Notes: a model not told the origin generated them from the letters alone. A stretch of DNA of 47,525 bases from Bacteroidales bacterium (GCA_021108325.1 JAIORB010000142.1:1-47525); one strand, 5' to 3'. Counted from the first letter of the stretch, positions 15,856 to 24,524 are shown. Made by a program: numbers and translations.

Positions 15856-17786
15856 TGAGTATTTTATCCGATTTATTAAGCGATAAAGTTATAACTGCCT
15901 TAGGTTGGAATATTTTTCATATTCTATGGCAAGGTGTCATAATTGCACTAGTGCTGAGTGTTGTACTAAGATTTTTAAAAGGAAAATCTGCTCAAATAAG
16001 ATACCTGATTTCTTTGGTTTCTCTTTTTCTAATGCTTGGATTATCGATATTTAATTTTACTAATAATTATGATGATAATTTAAGTAAGACCATTAATACT
16101 GGTAGTTTGTATCAACCAGAAAGTAGTAATGTATTGCTAATCGATTTAAATAACACTGAAATTAATGCAACATCTAAAGAAGTACTTGCAAAATTTAAAA
16201 ACAGACTTGAAAATATTGATAAGTATTTCCCTTTGATTGTGAACATATGGATTATTGGTATGCTTATTTTTATTGTCAAATTTATTCTGAGTTACTTATA
16301 TACGAACAGATTAAAGAAGATTAAAATTACAAGTATATCGGAAGAATGGCTTGGGAGATTTTTAAAACTACAGGAACAATTAAAAATAAACAGAACTGTA
16401 AGTTACATTGAGTCGCAATTGATTAAAATTCCATTGGTTTTAGGCTATTTAAAGCCTGTAATAGTTATTCCTGTCGAAATGTTATCCGGAATACCTTCGA
16501 ATCAAATAGAGGCCATTATAGCTCATGAATTAGCTCATATAAGACGAAACGATTATATTTTTAATGTATTACAAACAATTATTGAAACAGTGTTTTTCTT
16601 CCATCCTGCTGTTTGGTATATATCATCTCAAATTAGAAATGAGAGAGAGAATTGTTGTGATGATATGGCATTAACAGTTTGTGATGGATCATTAGTTTAT
16701 GCAAAAGCATTGGTTTCAGTACAAGAACTTACTTTGGGAAAGCATTATGCCGCGGTTGCATTCTCAGGTAGAAAAAAACATTTGTTAAACCGAATTAAAC
16801 GCATGATTATGAAACAAAAAGTAAAATCAAATTTCACAGATAAAATTATAGCAGCAATTATTATTTTATCTGGTGTACTGGCTTTATCGTTTACCTATAA
16901 GGCCAATATTACGAATTATATCTCTGAATCAGGACTTACAAATGAAATTGTTAAAACAATTGAAATTAAAAGTCTGGAAGAAATACCGGAGCAGAAATCG
17001 ATAGTAGTGAATGATGTTCAAAATATTAATTCAGTTGTTAAGGATACTGTTAAAATAAGGAAACATCATCACGATGAAATCGATATTGATGAAAATACCG
17101 TTATCAGAACTTATAGAGATGATAAAGGGAAGAAAAAGGAAATGAAATTCACTCTTACAAATGGCAAAGTTACCGAACTATATGTTGATGGTATAGAAAT
17201 ACCAGAAAGCGAATACGACAAATATCAACCTGAAATTGACGAAACTATTGCTGATCTTAAAGAAGCAAAGGAAGATATTCGTGATGCCATGAAAGATATT
17301 GAAGACCTTGATATTGAGGAAATACGTATGGAAGTAGAAGAAGCAATAAAAGATATTCATATTGACATGGAAGAGATGCAAATTGAAATTGCCGATGCTA
17401 TGAAAAACATCAAGGAAATCGATGTAGAAGAAATATTAAAAGAAGTCGAAATGGAGTTAAATGAAATTAAAGATATGGATTTTGACTTCGATTTTGATTT
17501 CAGTGGAGAAACATTTCATTTCGATATGGAAGATCTTAATTTAGAAGAGATACGTGAAGAAATGGAAAAGGTGCGTGAATCGATTCATGAGAATATTGAT
17601 ATGGATGAAATTCAAAAAGAAATGCACAAAGTTCAGGAAGAGCTTTCAAAAATGGATATGGAAGAAATTAGAGCACAGATGGAAGAGAATCTAAAACATT
17701 TTGAAGAATTTGATAAAAAAGAAACAATAAATAAATTAGAAGAAAAACTTGAGGAGCTTGAAAAGCTAGAACTGGAAGAAAAATAG
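15855..17786 (+). CDS. BlaR1/MecR1-like M56 metallopeptidase with acidic coiled-coil tail
   Basis: A 643-residue membrane peptidase. Hydrophobic segments at about 15-40, 48-68, 124-150 and 330-350 frame the cytoplasmic-facing zinc site HELAH (224-228) with the third ligand region NERENCCDD about 35 residues on. After the last membrane segment the usual penicillin-binding sensor is absent. Instead about 290 residues follow that include a His/Asp-rich stretch (KHHHDEIDIDE) and then an extended, very acidic heptad-like coiled coil (repeats of the type MEEIR.EMEE, FDFDFDFSGE). The peptidase presumably cuts the BlaI repressor upstream in response to a signal, but the signal cannot be beta-lactam acylation of a serine domain. 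A hairpin terminator follows. Confidence 0.9.
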   Translation: MSILSDLLSDKVITALGWNIFHILWQGVIIALVLSVVLRFLKGKSAQIRYLISLVSLFLMLGLSIFNFTNNYDDNLSKTINTGSLYQPESSNVLLIDLNNTEINATSKEVLAKFKNRLENIDKYFPLIVNIWIIGMLIFIVKFILSYLYTNRLKKIKITSISEEWLGRFLKLQEQLKINRTVSYIESQLIKIPLVLGYLKPVIVIPVEMLSGIPSNQIEAIIAHELAHIRRNDYIFNVLQTIIETVFFFHPAVWYISSQIRNERENCCDDMALTVCDGSLVYAKALVSVQELTLGKHYAAVAFSGRKKHLLNRIKRMIMKQKVKSNFTDKIIAAIIILSGVLALSFTYKANITNYISESGLTNEIVKTIEIKSLEEIPEQKSIVVNDVQNINSVVKDTVKIRKHHHDEIDIDENTVIRTYRDDKGKKKEMKFTLTNGKVTELYVDGIEIPESEYDKYQPEIDETIADLKEAKEDIRDAMKDIEDLDIEEIRMEVEEAIKDIHIDMEEMQIEIADAMKNIKEIDVEEILKEVEMELNEIKDMDFDFDFDFSGETFHFDMEDLNLEEIREEMEKVRESIHENIDMDEIQKEMHKVQEELSKMDMEEIRAQMEENLKHFEEFDKKETINKLEEKLEELEKLELEEK

Positions 17787-17811
17787 GTTAAGATATTATA
17801 AGTAGTAAGTC

Positions 17812-17849
17812 AGACTTCCGAAGTTTTTAAAACTTTGGAAGTCTTTTTG
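17812..17849 (+). terminator. Terminator of the BlaI/M56 operon
   Basis: A 15-bp stem beginning AGACTTCCGAAG and ending CTTTGGAAGTCT (one G-U pair), followed by TTTTT. The same CTTCCGAAG hairpin core recurs as an orphan at 32234-32262. Confidence 0.8.
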
Positions 17850-17888
17850 TACTAAATACATCTTTAAATTTGATAAAAAGTCAGGTCA

Positions 17889-17926
17889 TTTAAACTAAAA
17901 ACCACCACTAAATATGATGGTTTTTA
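17889..17926. terminator. Second hairpin, probable terminator for the small lipoprotein gene
   Basis: AAAACCACCA ... TGATGGTTTTT around a short loop, with A/T runs on both sides, lies between the convergent M56 gene and the 88-residue lipoprotein gene; it can act on either strand, most usefully for the minus-strand gene. Confidence 0.55.
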
Positions 17927-17969
17927 TTAATAATACTCTGTGTCAAATAAAGCTCGACTTCACATAACA

Positions 17970-18236
17970 TTATGGCTGGCAGTCTAATCCATCCAATATA
18001 GCCTGATATGCAGTCTTATCAGCTTGAGCAATTCCATCACAATTTATATAATCTTGAAGTGCATTTTCATACGCGATACAGTTAGCGTATGATGGATCGG
18101 AGCTGTAAGCTGACGCTGCTTCAGAAACTTTTACTAATTTCTGAGCACAAGAAACAGGATTATCTTCATCACATGATGTTGCAAAAATTCCGGCAGTAAA
18201 TAATGCTACTACAGCAAATATTAGTACTTTTTTCAT
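17970..18236 (-). CDS. Small cysteine-containing lipoprotein
   Basis: An 88-residue predicted lipoprotein: signal peptide MKKVLIFAVVALFTAGIF, lipobox ATSC with the lipidated Cys22, then a short acidic mature part. The mature chain has four more cysteines (CAQKL, NCIAY, NCDG, DCQP), which could form two disulfides in the periplasm or at the surface. No family recognised. Single gene, convergent with the M56 gene and 96 bp downstream of the K+ channel gene. Confidence 0.75.
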   Translation of the reverse strand: MKKVLIFAVVALFTAGIFATSCDEDNPVSCAQKLVKVSEAASAYSSDPSYANCIAYENALQDYINCDGIAQADKTAYQAILDGLDCQP

Positions 18237-18332
18237 AGTTGGTTTGGATTTAATGTTAATTAAATATGTTAATCTTAAAATGTGTAATTTACAAAAAAAA
18301 AATACTCTGTATATAATAAAGAATTAAAAATT

Positions 18333-19130
18333 CTATTCTTGCTTTATTCCACAATTAGAACAAAATTTATCTTTTGAATTTATATCCGCTCCACAATTTT
18401 TACATTTTGGTTTATCCTTTTTATAATTTTGCTTAGCAATTTCTGCCGAAACAATTCCGGTAGGAATAGCAATTATTGAATAACCAACAATCATTATTAT
18501 CGACGAAATAAATTGTCCTAAAGGAGTTTGCGGAGATATATCTCCATAACCAACGGTTGTAATTGTTACTATGGCCCAATAAATACTTCGCGGAATACTA
18601 TCAAAACCATTCGCTTCGCCTTCCACAACATACATTATAGCACCTATTATAACTACTATGTTTAGTATTGCAAAAAGAAATACTCCAATTTTACGAAAAC
18701 TTGTTTTTAAGGCTAGTAAAATTAATTCTCCCTGCCCCATTAAGTAGTTTAACTTCAAAATTCGAAATACCCTTAACAATCTTATTGCACGGATAACAAT
18801 TAAAAAGTGAGTTCCGGTTAAAGCAAGACTTATGTAAGTAGGTATAATTGACAATAAATCGACAATACCCAATGCACTGAAAATGTATTTAAAAGGCTTT
18901 GGCGAAATCCAGATTCGTGTAAAATATTCAATGGTAAACAATATGGTAAAAACCCATTCGGAATAAACAAAAAACGCAGTATACTCAGTTCTTAAAGATT
19001 TTAAACTTTCAAATATTACGATAGTAATACTTAACAATATAGCCCAAAGCAAAATAATATCGAACAAACGTCCAAGCCAGGTATCAGTTCCAAAAATTAT
19101 TTTGTAAAGTTTTTTCTTAAATCCTGCCAT
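18333..19130 (-). CDS. Voltage-gated K+ channel (Kv-like) with C-terminal zinc ribbon
   Basis: A 265-residue six-transmembrane ion channel. Segments S1-S4 run from about residue 20 to 130, with a voltage-sensor-like S4 (IRAIRLLRVFRILKLN, arginines at every third or fourth position). The pore helix and selectivity filter TTVGYGDISP lie near residue 195, then S6. The protein ends with a zinc ribbon, CKNCGADINSKDKFCSNCG, four cysteines in two CxxC pairs, which is not part of the channel core. It passes K+ across the inner membrane. Its neighbours on the same strand are small lipoprotein and dipeptidase genes; no operon is evident. Confidence 0.92.
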   Translation of the reverse strand: MAGFKKKLYKIIFGTDTWLGRLFDIILLWAILLSITIVIFESLKSLRTEYTAFFVYSEWVFTILFTIEYFTRIWISPKPFKYIFSALGIVDLLSIIPTYISLALTGTHFLIVIRAIRLLRVFRILKLNYLMGQGELILLALKTSFRKIGVFLFAILNIVVIIGAIMYVVEGEANGFDSIPRSIYWAIVTITTVGYGDISPQTPLGQFISSIIMIVGYSIIAIPTGIVSAEIAKQNYKKDKPKCKNCGADINSKDKFCSNCGIKQE

Positions 19131-19164
19131 AAATCAATGATTCAATATAGTAAAGCCTAAAAAT

Positions 19165-19202
19165 ACAAAAACTTCCACAGATAAGAACTATGGAAGTTTT
19201 AT
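19165..19202 (-). terminator. Terminator of the dipeptidase gene
   Basis: Stem AAACTTCCA / TGGAAGTTT around a 14-base loop, followed on the minus strand by TTTTTGTATTTTT. It lies 25-60 bp beyond the stop of the minus-strand M19 gene. Confidence 0.7.
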
Positions 19203-19223
19203 TAATATATAAACAGTGAATAA

Positions 19224-20448
19224 TTATATTTCTGCTTTAATCTGTACTTTTCTGAAAACTCTTAAAAAATTTTCTCCCCAGATTTTTTTAATTTCTTCTT
19301 TGTTATATCCCCGTTTTAATAGTTCAACCGTGATGTTTTTCATTTCGCTTGCATCTATGCAGCCTTCAACACCACCTCCTCCATCAAAATCGGTTCCTAT
19401 ACCAACATAATCAATTCCAATTGTTTTAACAACATAATCAATATGATCAACTACATCAGATACTGTTGCAAGTTCTTTAGGAAATTTTCTATCTGTTTCC
19501 CGCCATTCAATAACAGCTTCATGATATTGTTCTTCTGTTAAATCATCAAAATGATTGTATTTTATTCTAATAGCTTGAAAGGCAGAATCTCTTTCCGGAT
19601 AAGGTGCAGGAGTCTTAATATAATCACTCAAAATACATATTTGAATAACTCCACCATTATCTTTTAATGCGTAGAGCATATTATCATCAAAATTTCTTGG
19701 ATTATCGCATATTGCTCTGATACTTGAATGCGATGCTATAATAGGAACATTTGTACGCTTAAGTACATCGTAATATGCCGAATCCGATATATGTGATACA
19801 TCTATAATCATCCCTAAGCTATTCATTTCTTTCACTACTTCTTCACCAAATTCGCTTAATCCATCAAATTCAGGACCTTTTTTATCAGTCGATGAATCAC
19901 AAATGTCATTATTTTTAGTATGGCATAAAGTAATATATCTAGCTCCTAAATCATAAAATTCCTTTATATTATCAATATTGTTTCCTATTGGATATCCATT
20001 TTCAACACCAATATAAACAGTACTTTTTCCGGTTTTCTTTATTCTATATACATCGTCTGCATTTAAGGCTATTTCTGCCTGCTCAGGATATAAACTAATT
20101 TTTTCGTGTAAAGCATTAAAAATTTTCAGGGCACGATTTTTAGCTTTTAAGTTACCCTCTTCGCTTCTTTCTCCCTGTCCGATAAAAACAGCCATAAAAA
20201 CAGCATCAAGTTTTCCTGCTTTCATTCTCGGGAAATCTACTCTCGATCTGGTTTCCTCAAAATCATTCCATTTTCCAATATCAAACCCTGGATCAAGAAA
20301 ATTTAGAGGAGTATCGGTATGTGTATCGATCGACACAATTTCTTCATGTATTTTTTCTGCTTTTTTATTCAAATCTTGTTTACAAGAAACAAGAAACAAG
20401 AATGAATAGCATTATAAAAATGCTAAGAGTTTTTTTCAAAGTTGTCAT
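19224..20448 (-). CDS. Membrane dipeptidase (M19), lipoprotein signal out of frame
   Basis: Zinc dipeptidase of the renal-dipeptidase family. The intact frame runs 20399-19224 (391 codons from a TTG) and shows the family ligands: SIDTHTDTP (HxD), GVENGYPIG (bridging Glu), DVSHIS, IASHSSIRAICDNPRN and GIGTDFDGGGG. Upstream, an ATG at 20448 with no ribosomal break would give MTTLKKTLSIFIMLFILVSC, a lipoprotein signal whose lipobox LVSC continues naturally into KQDLNKK. The two parts are out of frame by one because CTTGTTT is tandemly repeated (two full units plus CTTGT, minus strand 20405-20386). Removing one 7-bp unit restores a single lipoprotein. So this is either a slippage-controlled gene, a fresh mutation, or an assembly artefact; as read, only a non-exported form from the TTG can be made. 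Confidence 0.88.
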
Positions 20449-20556
20449 TTTAGTTGGTTTTTGAGTATGTAAAATCATTAGACGAAAAGAATACAGAAAT
20501 GTTTAATCCTATTAAAAAAAAGGAATAAAATATTGTGAAACTGATTAAAGAATAGT

Positions 20557-21294
20557 TTAATAACGTTTGCCATCGTTACGAACCATTGGCACAAAACGAA
20601 CAGGAGCAACAACCTTTTTAATAAGTTTCCCGCTTTGTTTTTCAAACAGAACCAGTTCCTGGGCTATACTTCCTCCAAGAGGAATTATCATCTTCCCTCC
20701 TTCTTTTAACTGATTTTTTAAAGGATTTGGAATATTAGCCGGGGCACAGGTTACAATTATAGCATCAAATGGTGCATTTTCTTCCCAGCCCTTATAACCA
20801 TCGCCAATTTTAAAATTGATATTAGTGTAGTTAAGATTTTTAAGTATTTTTTTAGCTTTTAATCCTAATGATGCTATAATTTCAATAGTATAAACTTCAT
20901 GAACAATTTCAGCAAGTATGGCAGTCTGATAACCTGATCCGGTTCCAATTTCAAGGACGCGCATATTTTCACTTAACTCAAGTGTTTCTGTCATTAAAGC
21001 AACAATATATGGTTGCGATATGGTTTGTCCTTCACCAATTGGTAAAGGCCTATCCTCATAAGCCATTCGCTCCTGATTTTTAGGTACAAATAAGTGCCTT
21101 TTTACATTAAGCATTGCCTGAATAACTTTTTGATCTTTAATTCCTCTAGCTACAATTTGTTCGCGAACCATTCGCTGCCGAACTTTTTCGTATTTATCGG
21201 TATAATTTATTATTGTGGTATAAGAAGAAAATATAATCCCTAATGTAATGAGGATAGATAGTAATATTTTTTTATTTACTGACTGAGTCTGCAT
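20557..21294 (-). CDS. pcm: Protein-L-isoaspartate O-methyltransferase, exported or membrane-anchored
   Basis: Repairs isoaspartyl residues with S-adenosylmethionine. Of 245 residues, the first 28 hold a hydrophobic stretch (ILLSILITLGIIFSSY) that the usual ~210-residue cytoplasmic enzyme lacks, so this copy is probably periplasmic or anchored. Core marks are MVREQI, YEDRPLPIGEGQTISQPYI, the SAM site LEIGTGSGYQTAIL, and IIVTCAPANIP / LIPLGG-like IIPLGGS. Bacteroidetes commonly have such extended forms. The region just upstream, including the first seven bases of the coding strand, is duplicated at 22934-23020. Confidence 0.93.
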   Translation of the reverse strand: MQTQSVNKKILLSILITLGIIFSSYTTIINYTDKYEKVRQRMVREQIVARGIKDQKVIQAMLNVKRHLFVPKNQERMAYEDRPLPIGEGQTISQPYIVALMTETLELSENMRVLEIGTGSGYQTAILAEIVHEVYTIEIIASLGLKAKKILKNLNYTNINFKIGDGYKGWEENAPFDAIIVTCAPANIPNPLKNQLKEGGKMIIPLGGSIAQELVLFEKQSGKLIKKVVAPVRFVPMVRNDGKRY

Positions 21295-21373
21295 AAATCA
21301 AAAGAGATAAAAATTTTATTAAAGTTAGAAAATAAATCTTCTAAATCATATATCCTTAACATTTAATTATAAG
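21288..21373. repeat. 86-bp direct repeat, copy 1 (pcm upstream region)
   Basis: Begins with TCTGCAT (the pcm start codon ATGCAGA read on the minus strand) and ends with ATTTAATTATAAG. A copy with about 7 differences lies in the same orientation at 22934-23020, so the two flank the symporter gene. Confidence 0.85.
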
Positions 21374-21391
21374 CTGTAACAGATGTTGTTC

Positions 21392-22741
21392 TTATGCAGA
21401 GGGTTTTATCCAATATATTATTAATCCAAGAATTAATCCTGCAATACATAAAGATACGGCATAAATTACCAGTGATGTCGAAATCCCTATCAGGATTGCT
21501 GGAACTATTACGCCAATAAGGCAAAATAGAATGGATAAATTTACGCTGTACTTATTTATTTTAGGGTATATCCATATAACTAGGACAAGAAATCCGAGTG
21601 ACATAGTTAATGACACGAAGAAAAACGTTGTATCAACAATGTCGCGTAAAACAAGTGCCATGACGACACCAAGAACCATTAGCAAAACCATGATGATACG
21701 TAATGCCATAAAAAGCTTTTCTTTCTTAAGTACACCTGACTTTTCCAAAAAGTCCTGTGTTACAGTAGAAGCAGCTGTAAACATATAAGTGTCGGCTGAG
21801 GATGAAACTGCAGAATAAATTATTATCACAGACAATCCTGCAAGACCAACAGGAAGTAATCTGCTAAATCCCACAATTAATGCAGTATCAGCACTAATAT
21901 CGGGTATGTCAATGCGGATTACCATTCCTATCATTAGTAAGATGAATCCAATGATAAAATAAAACACCGATGATAATAATATACTTCGTTTGTAGTGTTT
22001 CTGGTTTTCGATGGCGTACACACGTTGCCATAATTCAGGCGAAGCCATGGGGATAAAAAATCCAGCCAGGAAAAAGTTTATAATTTCTTTTGTTGGTATA
22101 TTAAACAGATCTGAGAAAATTATTTTTGGCTTTGTATCCGTATTAACAAGAAGATAAATCATTAATATAAACAATAGAAAAATTCCAAGGGTTTGAATGA
22201 TATCAGTCTTTACAACTGCTTTAAATCCACCTGCTAGAAGATATGCCAAAATGATAACACCTATAATGATAACCGACCAATCATAACTAATAGGTGTATA
22301 TTCCTGAACAAGTTTTGCTCCTGCAGTGAAATTTAATACTACCCAACCAAACATAATAATCATAACAACTACAGCAGATAAATAACCGGCAACAGGACCT
22401 TTTAGATAGAAAAAGAAATCGGACAGTGTATAAAATTTTTGCTCGTCGCCCAGTTTTTTTATTTTCTTCCCAAAAAAATAAAATACAAACAAACCAAGTA
22501 CCGATCCGATAAAATACCAGTATGCACCAAGCCCATATAAATAAACCAGTGCAGTATATGTTAAAAGAATGGCCGCGCCAATTCTACTTGAAAATATAGT
22601 GGTAGTTGCCTCAAACGATTTTAGTTTTCTTCCGGCAATTAAATAATCTTCCTTTTCTTCCTTATGCCCAGTCCAAAAGCCAACTATGAGGATAATAATA
22701 AAATAAAGAGCAATGAAAATATAATCAAGGGTAGTTAACAT
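21392..22741 (-). CDS. Sodium:solute symporter (SSS family)
   Basis: A 449-residue integral membrane protein with about 12-13 hydrophobic segments. The N-terminus DYIFIALYFIIILIVGFWTG and the motif DYLIAGRKLKSFE at the first loop are typical of the SSS (SglT/PutP-type) family, as are SRIGAAILLTYTALVYLYG and the SSADTYMFTAASTVTQDFL stretch later on. It imports a solute with Na+; the substrate cannot be read from the sequence. It sits 98 bp beyond the pcm start on the same strand, between the two copies of an 86-bp direct repeat, which suggests the segment was inserted or duplicated as a block. Confidence 0.92.
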   Translation of the reverse strand: MLTTLDYIFIALYFIIILIVGFWTGHKEEKEDYLIAGRKLKSFEATTTIFSSRIGAAILLTYTALVYLYGLGAYWYFIGSVLGLFVFYFFGKKIKKLGDEQKFYTLSDFFFYLKGPVAGYLSAVVVMIIMFGWVVLNFTAGAKLVQEYTPISYDWSVIIIGVIILAYLLAGGFKAVVKTDIIQTLGIFLLFILMIYLLVNTDTKPKIIFSDLFNIPTKEIINFFLAGFFIPMASPELWQRVYAIENQKHYKRSILLSSVFYFIIGFILLMIGMVIRIDIPDISADTALIVGFSRLLPVGLAGLSVIIIYSAVSSSADTYMFTAASTVTQDFLEKSGVLKKEKLFMALRIIMVLLMVLGVVMALVLRDIVDTTFFFVSLTMSLGFLVLVIWIYPKINKYSVNLSILFCLIGVIVPAILIGISTSLVIYAVSLCIAGLILGLIIYWIKPSA

Positions 22742-23084
22742 ACGGGTAGTTTTAGGTTTATTTTATTATTGTAATAAACCTTATTATAGCTAATATTTGT
22801 TAATACTGTAAATCAAATATAGTGCATTCTATCATTTAAGCAAATTTTAATTTCCTCAGTCTGGGGAAATTATAGATTTATTCTAAAATTGTTAGATCAT
22901 TTTTATGCTATAAACGTAACTATTCATTGAGATTCTGCATAAATCCAAAGAGATGAAAATTTTATTAAAGTTTGAAAATAAATTATCTAAATCATTATAT
23001 CCTTGACATTTAATTATAAGATAAGTTGGTATGAACTTTGTATTTTCTTAATTTTATAATTTTAACCCGCTAAACTTTTTACTT
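22742..23084. other. Spacer with hairpin and second copy of pcm upstream repeat
   Basis: Holds a hairpin TAATTTCC / GGAAATTA (22848-22855 and 22865-22872) and, at 22934-23020, the second 86-bp direct repeat with the relic start ATGCAGA on the minus strand, which opens only five codons before a stop. The repeat could supply a promoter for the minus-strand symporter, about 200 bp away. The right part is the leader of the plus-strand lipoprotein gene at 23085. Confidence 0.6.
22934..23020. repeat. 86-bp direct repeat, copy 2
   Basis: Same orientation as 21288-21373, about 92% identical by eye, including the truncated pcm start. See the symporter and pcm entries for the meaning of the arrangement. 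Confidence 0.85.
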
Positions 23085-23453
23085 ATGAAAAAATTAATGA
23101 TTTGTAGTTTAATACTAGCATCAACATTATTGATATTCAGTTGTGACACGCCAGATGCTCTTAAACAAGAAGCTTTTCTTGAAATTGAAAACAACTCAAG
23201 CTCTTACAACATTACCGGGGTTTATTATGCAAATTCGGGTTATGGTTCGAATAGAATTAGTACCAATATTGGGCCTGGTGGAAGCAAAACTTTTACTCTA
23301 AATGCAGAAGACGATTACATTTATAATATTATGGTAACATCTGATAATCCTAATGCATCGGAATATTCAAACGAAGATGTGCATTTCTATGATGATCGAA
23401 GAATTACTGTCAGGTTATTGGATAATGATTGGGATACATATTATCCCTGGTAG
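23085..23453 (+). CDS. Small lipoprotein, unknown
   Basis: A 122-residue predicted lipoprotein: MKKLMICSLILASTLLIFSC with lipobox IFSC (Cys20), then about 100 mature residues rich in Asn, Ser, Tyr and Asp with an alternating beta pattern (AFLEIENNSSSYNITGVYY, RITVRLLDNDWDTYYPW). It looks like a small immunoglobulin- or beta-sandwich-like fold exposed on the cell envelope. No family recognised. Single gene, ended by a hairpin. Confidence 0.78.
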   Translation: MKKLMICSLILASTLLIFSCDTPDALKQEAFLEIENNSSSYNITGVYYANSGYGSNRISTNIGPGGSKTFTLNAEDDYIYNIMVTSDNPNASEYSNEDVHFYDDRRITVRLLDNDWDTYYPW

Positions 23454-23463
23454 AACAATAGTA

Positions 23464-23515
23464 AAACGGTCATTCTTGACCGTTTAATCTACATCAGGCA
23501 AGAATGCCTGATGTA
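23464..23515 (+). terminator. Pair of hairpins with complementary loops (first a likely terminator)
   Basis: Hairpin 1: AAACGGTCA-TTCT-TGACCGTTT (23464-23485), just after the small lipoprotein gene. Hairpin 2: TACATCAGGCA-AGAA-TGCCTGATGTA (23490-23515), an 11-bp perfect stem. The loops TTCT and AGAA are complementary, and the shared core CATTCTTG/CAAGAATG shows the two belong to one hairpin family in opposite orientation. They also lie before the convergent nucleotidyltransferase gene. Confidence 0.6.
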
Positions 23516-23557
23516 CTGTACAATCTGCACAACAGACATTTCTATTAATTGAAAAAA

Positions 23558-24460
23558 TTACCAAAGCTTTTCAGAATATTTCTCCGCATTGGTTAGTTCT
23601 TTAATTTTTTCTATAACAATTGGTTTATCCTCTTTGTAAGTTACACCGAACCATTGATCGGTTGCCTCCAAAACTTTTACGGTAGCCAAACCTTTGTTAA
23701 TCTGATGGCTAACAATATTTGGAATGTAATACTCGGATTTTATGTTTTCGTAGTTTTCAACTATAAACTTTTTAAATTCAGATTCTAATTCAGGAAACAC
23801 ATCAGGTGTGAAACCCCAGAAATTCATTGATACATAAACATTGCCATTCAGCTCTAAATCATTTCCATTATCATCAGCAACAATTTTTCCGTGCTTCCAT
23901 CCTATTTTTGTTCTCTCGGTAATTTCAATTAATTCATTTTCCTTATTTACTTTGCAAACACCTCTTGAAACATCTCCATGTTCTGAAAGAGTATTTTTTA
24001 ATAAATAACCAGCCATACAATTTTTACCTTTGAGATTATTCTGCTGACTTTTCATATAATCTGCTACAACTTTAAAAGCACTTTTACCATAAAAATCATC
24101 TGCATTAATTACAACAAATGGTTCGTTAATAACATCTTTAGCCATTAAAACAGCATGACCTGTTCCCCATGGTTTTACACGATCTGCCGGTAGCTCAATC
24201 CCATCAGGTATTTTATCTAATTCCTGAAATACATATTCAATCTTAATTTTCTTGCTATATTTTTCGAAAAGCATTTCATTCATTTCTTTTTCAATATCCT
24301 TACGAATAATGAAAACAATTTTATTAAACCCGGCTTCTATAGCATCGTAAACCGAATAGTCAATAATTGTTTCACCACTTGGGCCAACTTGATCCAATTG
24401 TTTTAATCCACCATAACGGCTTCCCATTCCTGCTGCTAATACTAATAGTGTTAAATCCAT
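23558..24460 (-). CDS. Sugar-phosphate nucleotidyltransferase
   Basis: A 300-residue NTP-transferase-fold protein: nucleotide-binding LVLAAGMGSRYGGLKQLDQVGPSGE at the very N-terminus, VFIIRKDIEKEM, GTGHAVLMAKD and VINADDFYG (metal-binding Asp), as in glucose-1-phosphate thymidylyl- or UTP-glucose-1-phosphate uridylyltransferases. It lacks the left-handed beta-helix tail of ADP-glucose enzymes. It forms a minus-strand row with the FucP-like transporter (64 bp) and a membrane protein, suggesting activation of an imported or scavenged sugar. Sugar and nucleotide are not identifiable by eye. Confidence 0.9.
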   Translation of the reverse strand: MDLTLLVLAAGMGSRYGGLKQLDQVGPSGETIIDYSVYDAIEAGFNKIVFIIRKDIEKEMNEMLFEKYSKKIKIEYVFQELDKIPDGIELPADRVKPWGTGHAVLMAKDVINEPFVVINADDFYGKSAFKVVADYMKSQQNNLKGKNCMAGYLLKNTLSEHGDVSRGVCKVNKENELIEITERTKIGWKHGKIVADDNGNDLELNGNVYVSMNFWGFTPDVFPELESEFKKFIVENYENIKSEYYIPNIVSHQINKGLATVKVLEATDQWFGVTYKEDKPIVIEKIKELTNAEKYSEKLW

Positions 24461-24524
24461 ATTTATAGTAAAAAGTTAAAATTTAAAAGAATAAATCTAA
24501 TATTTATTAATTCTACAATACAAA

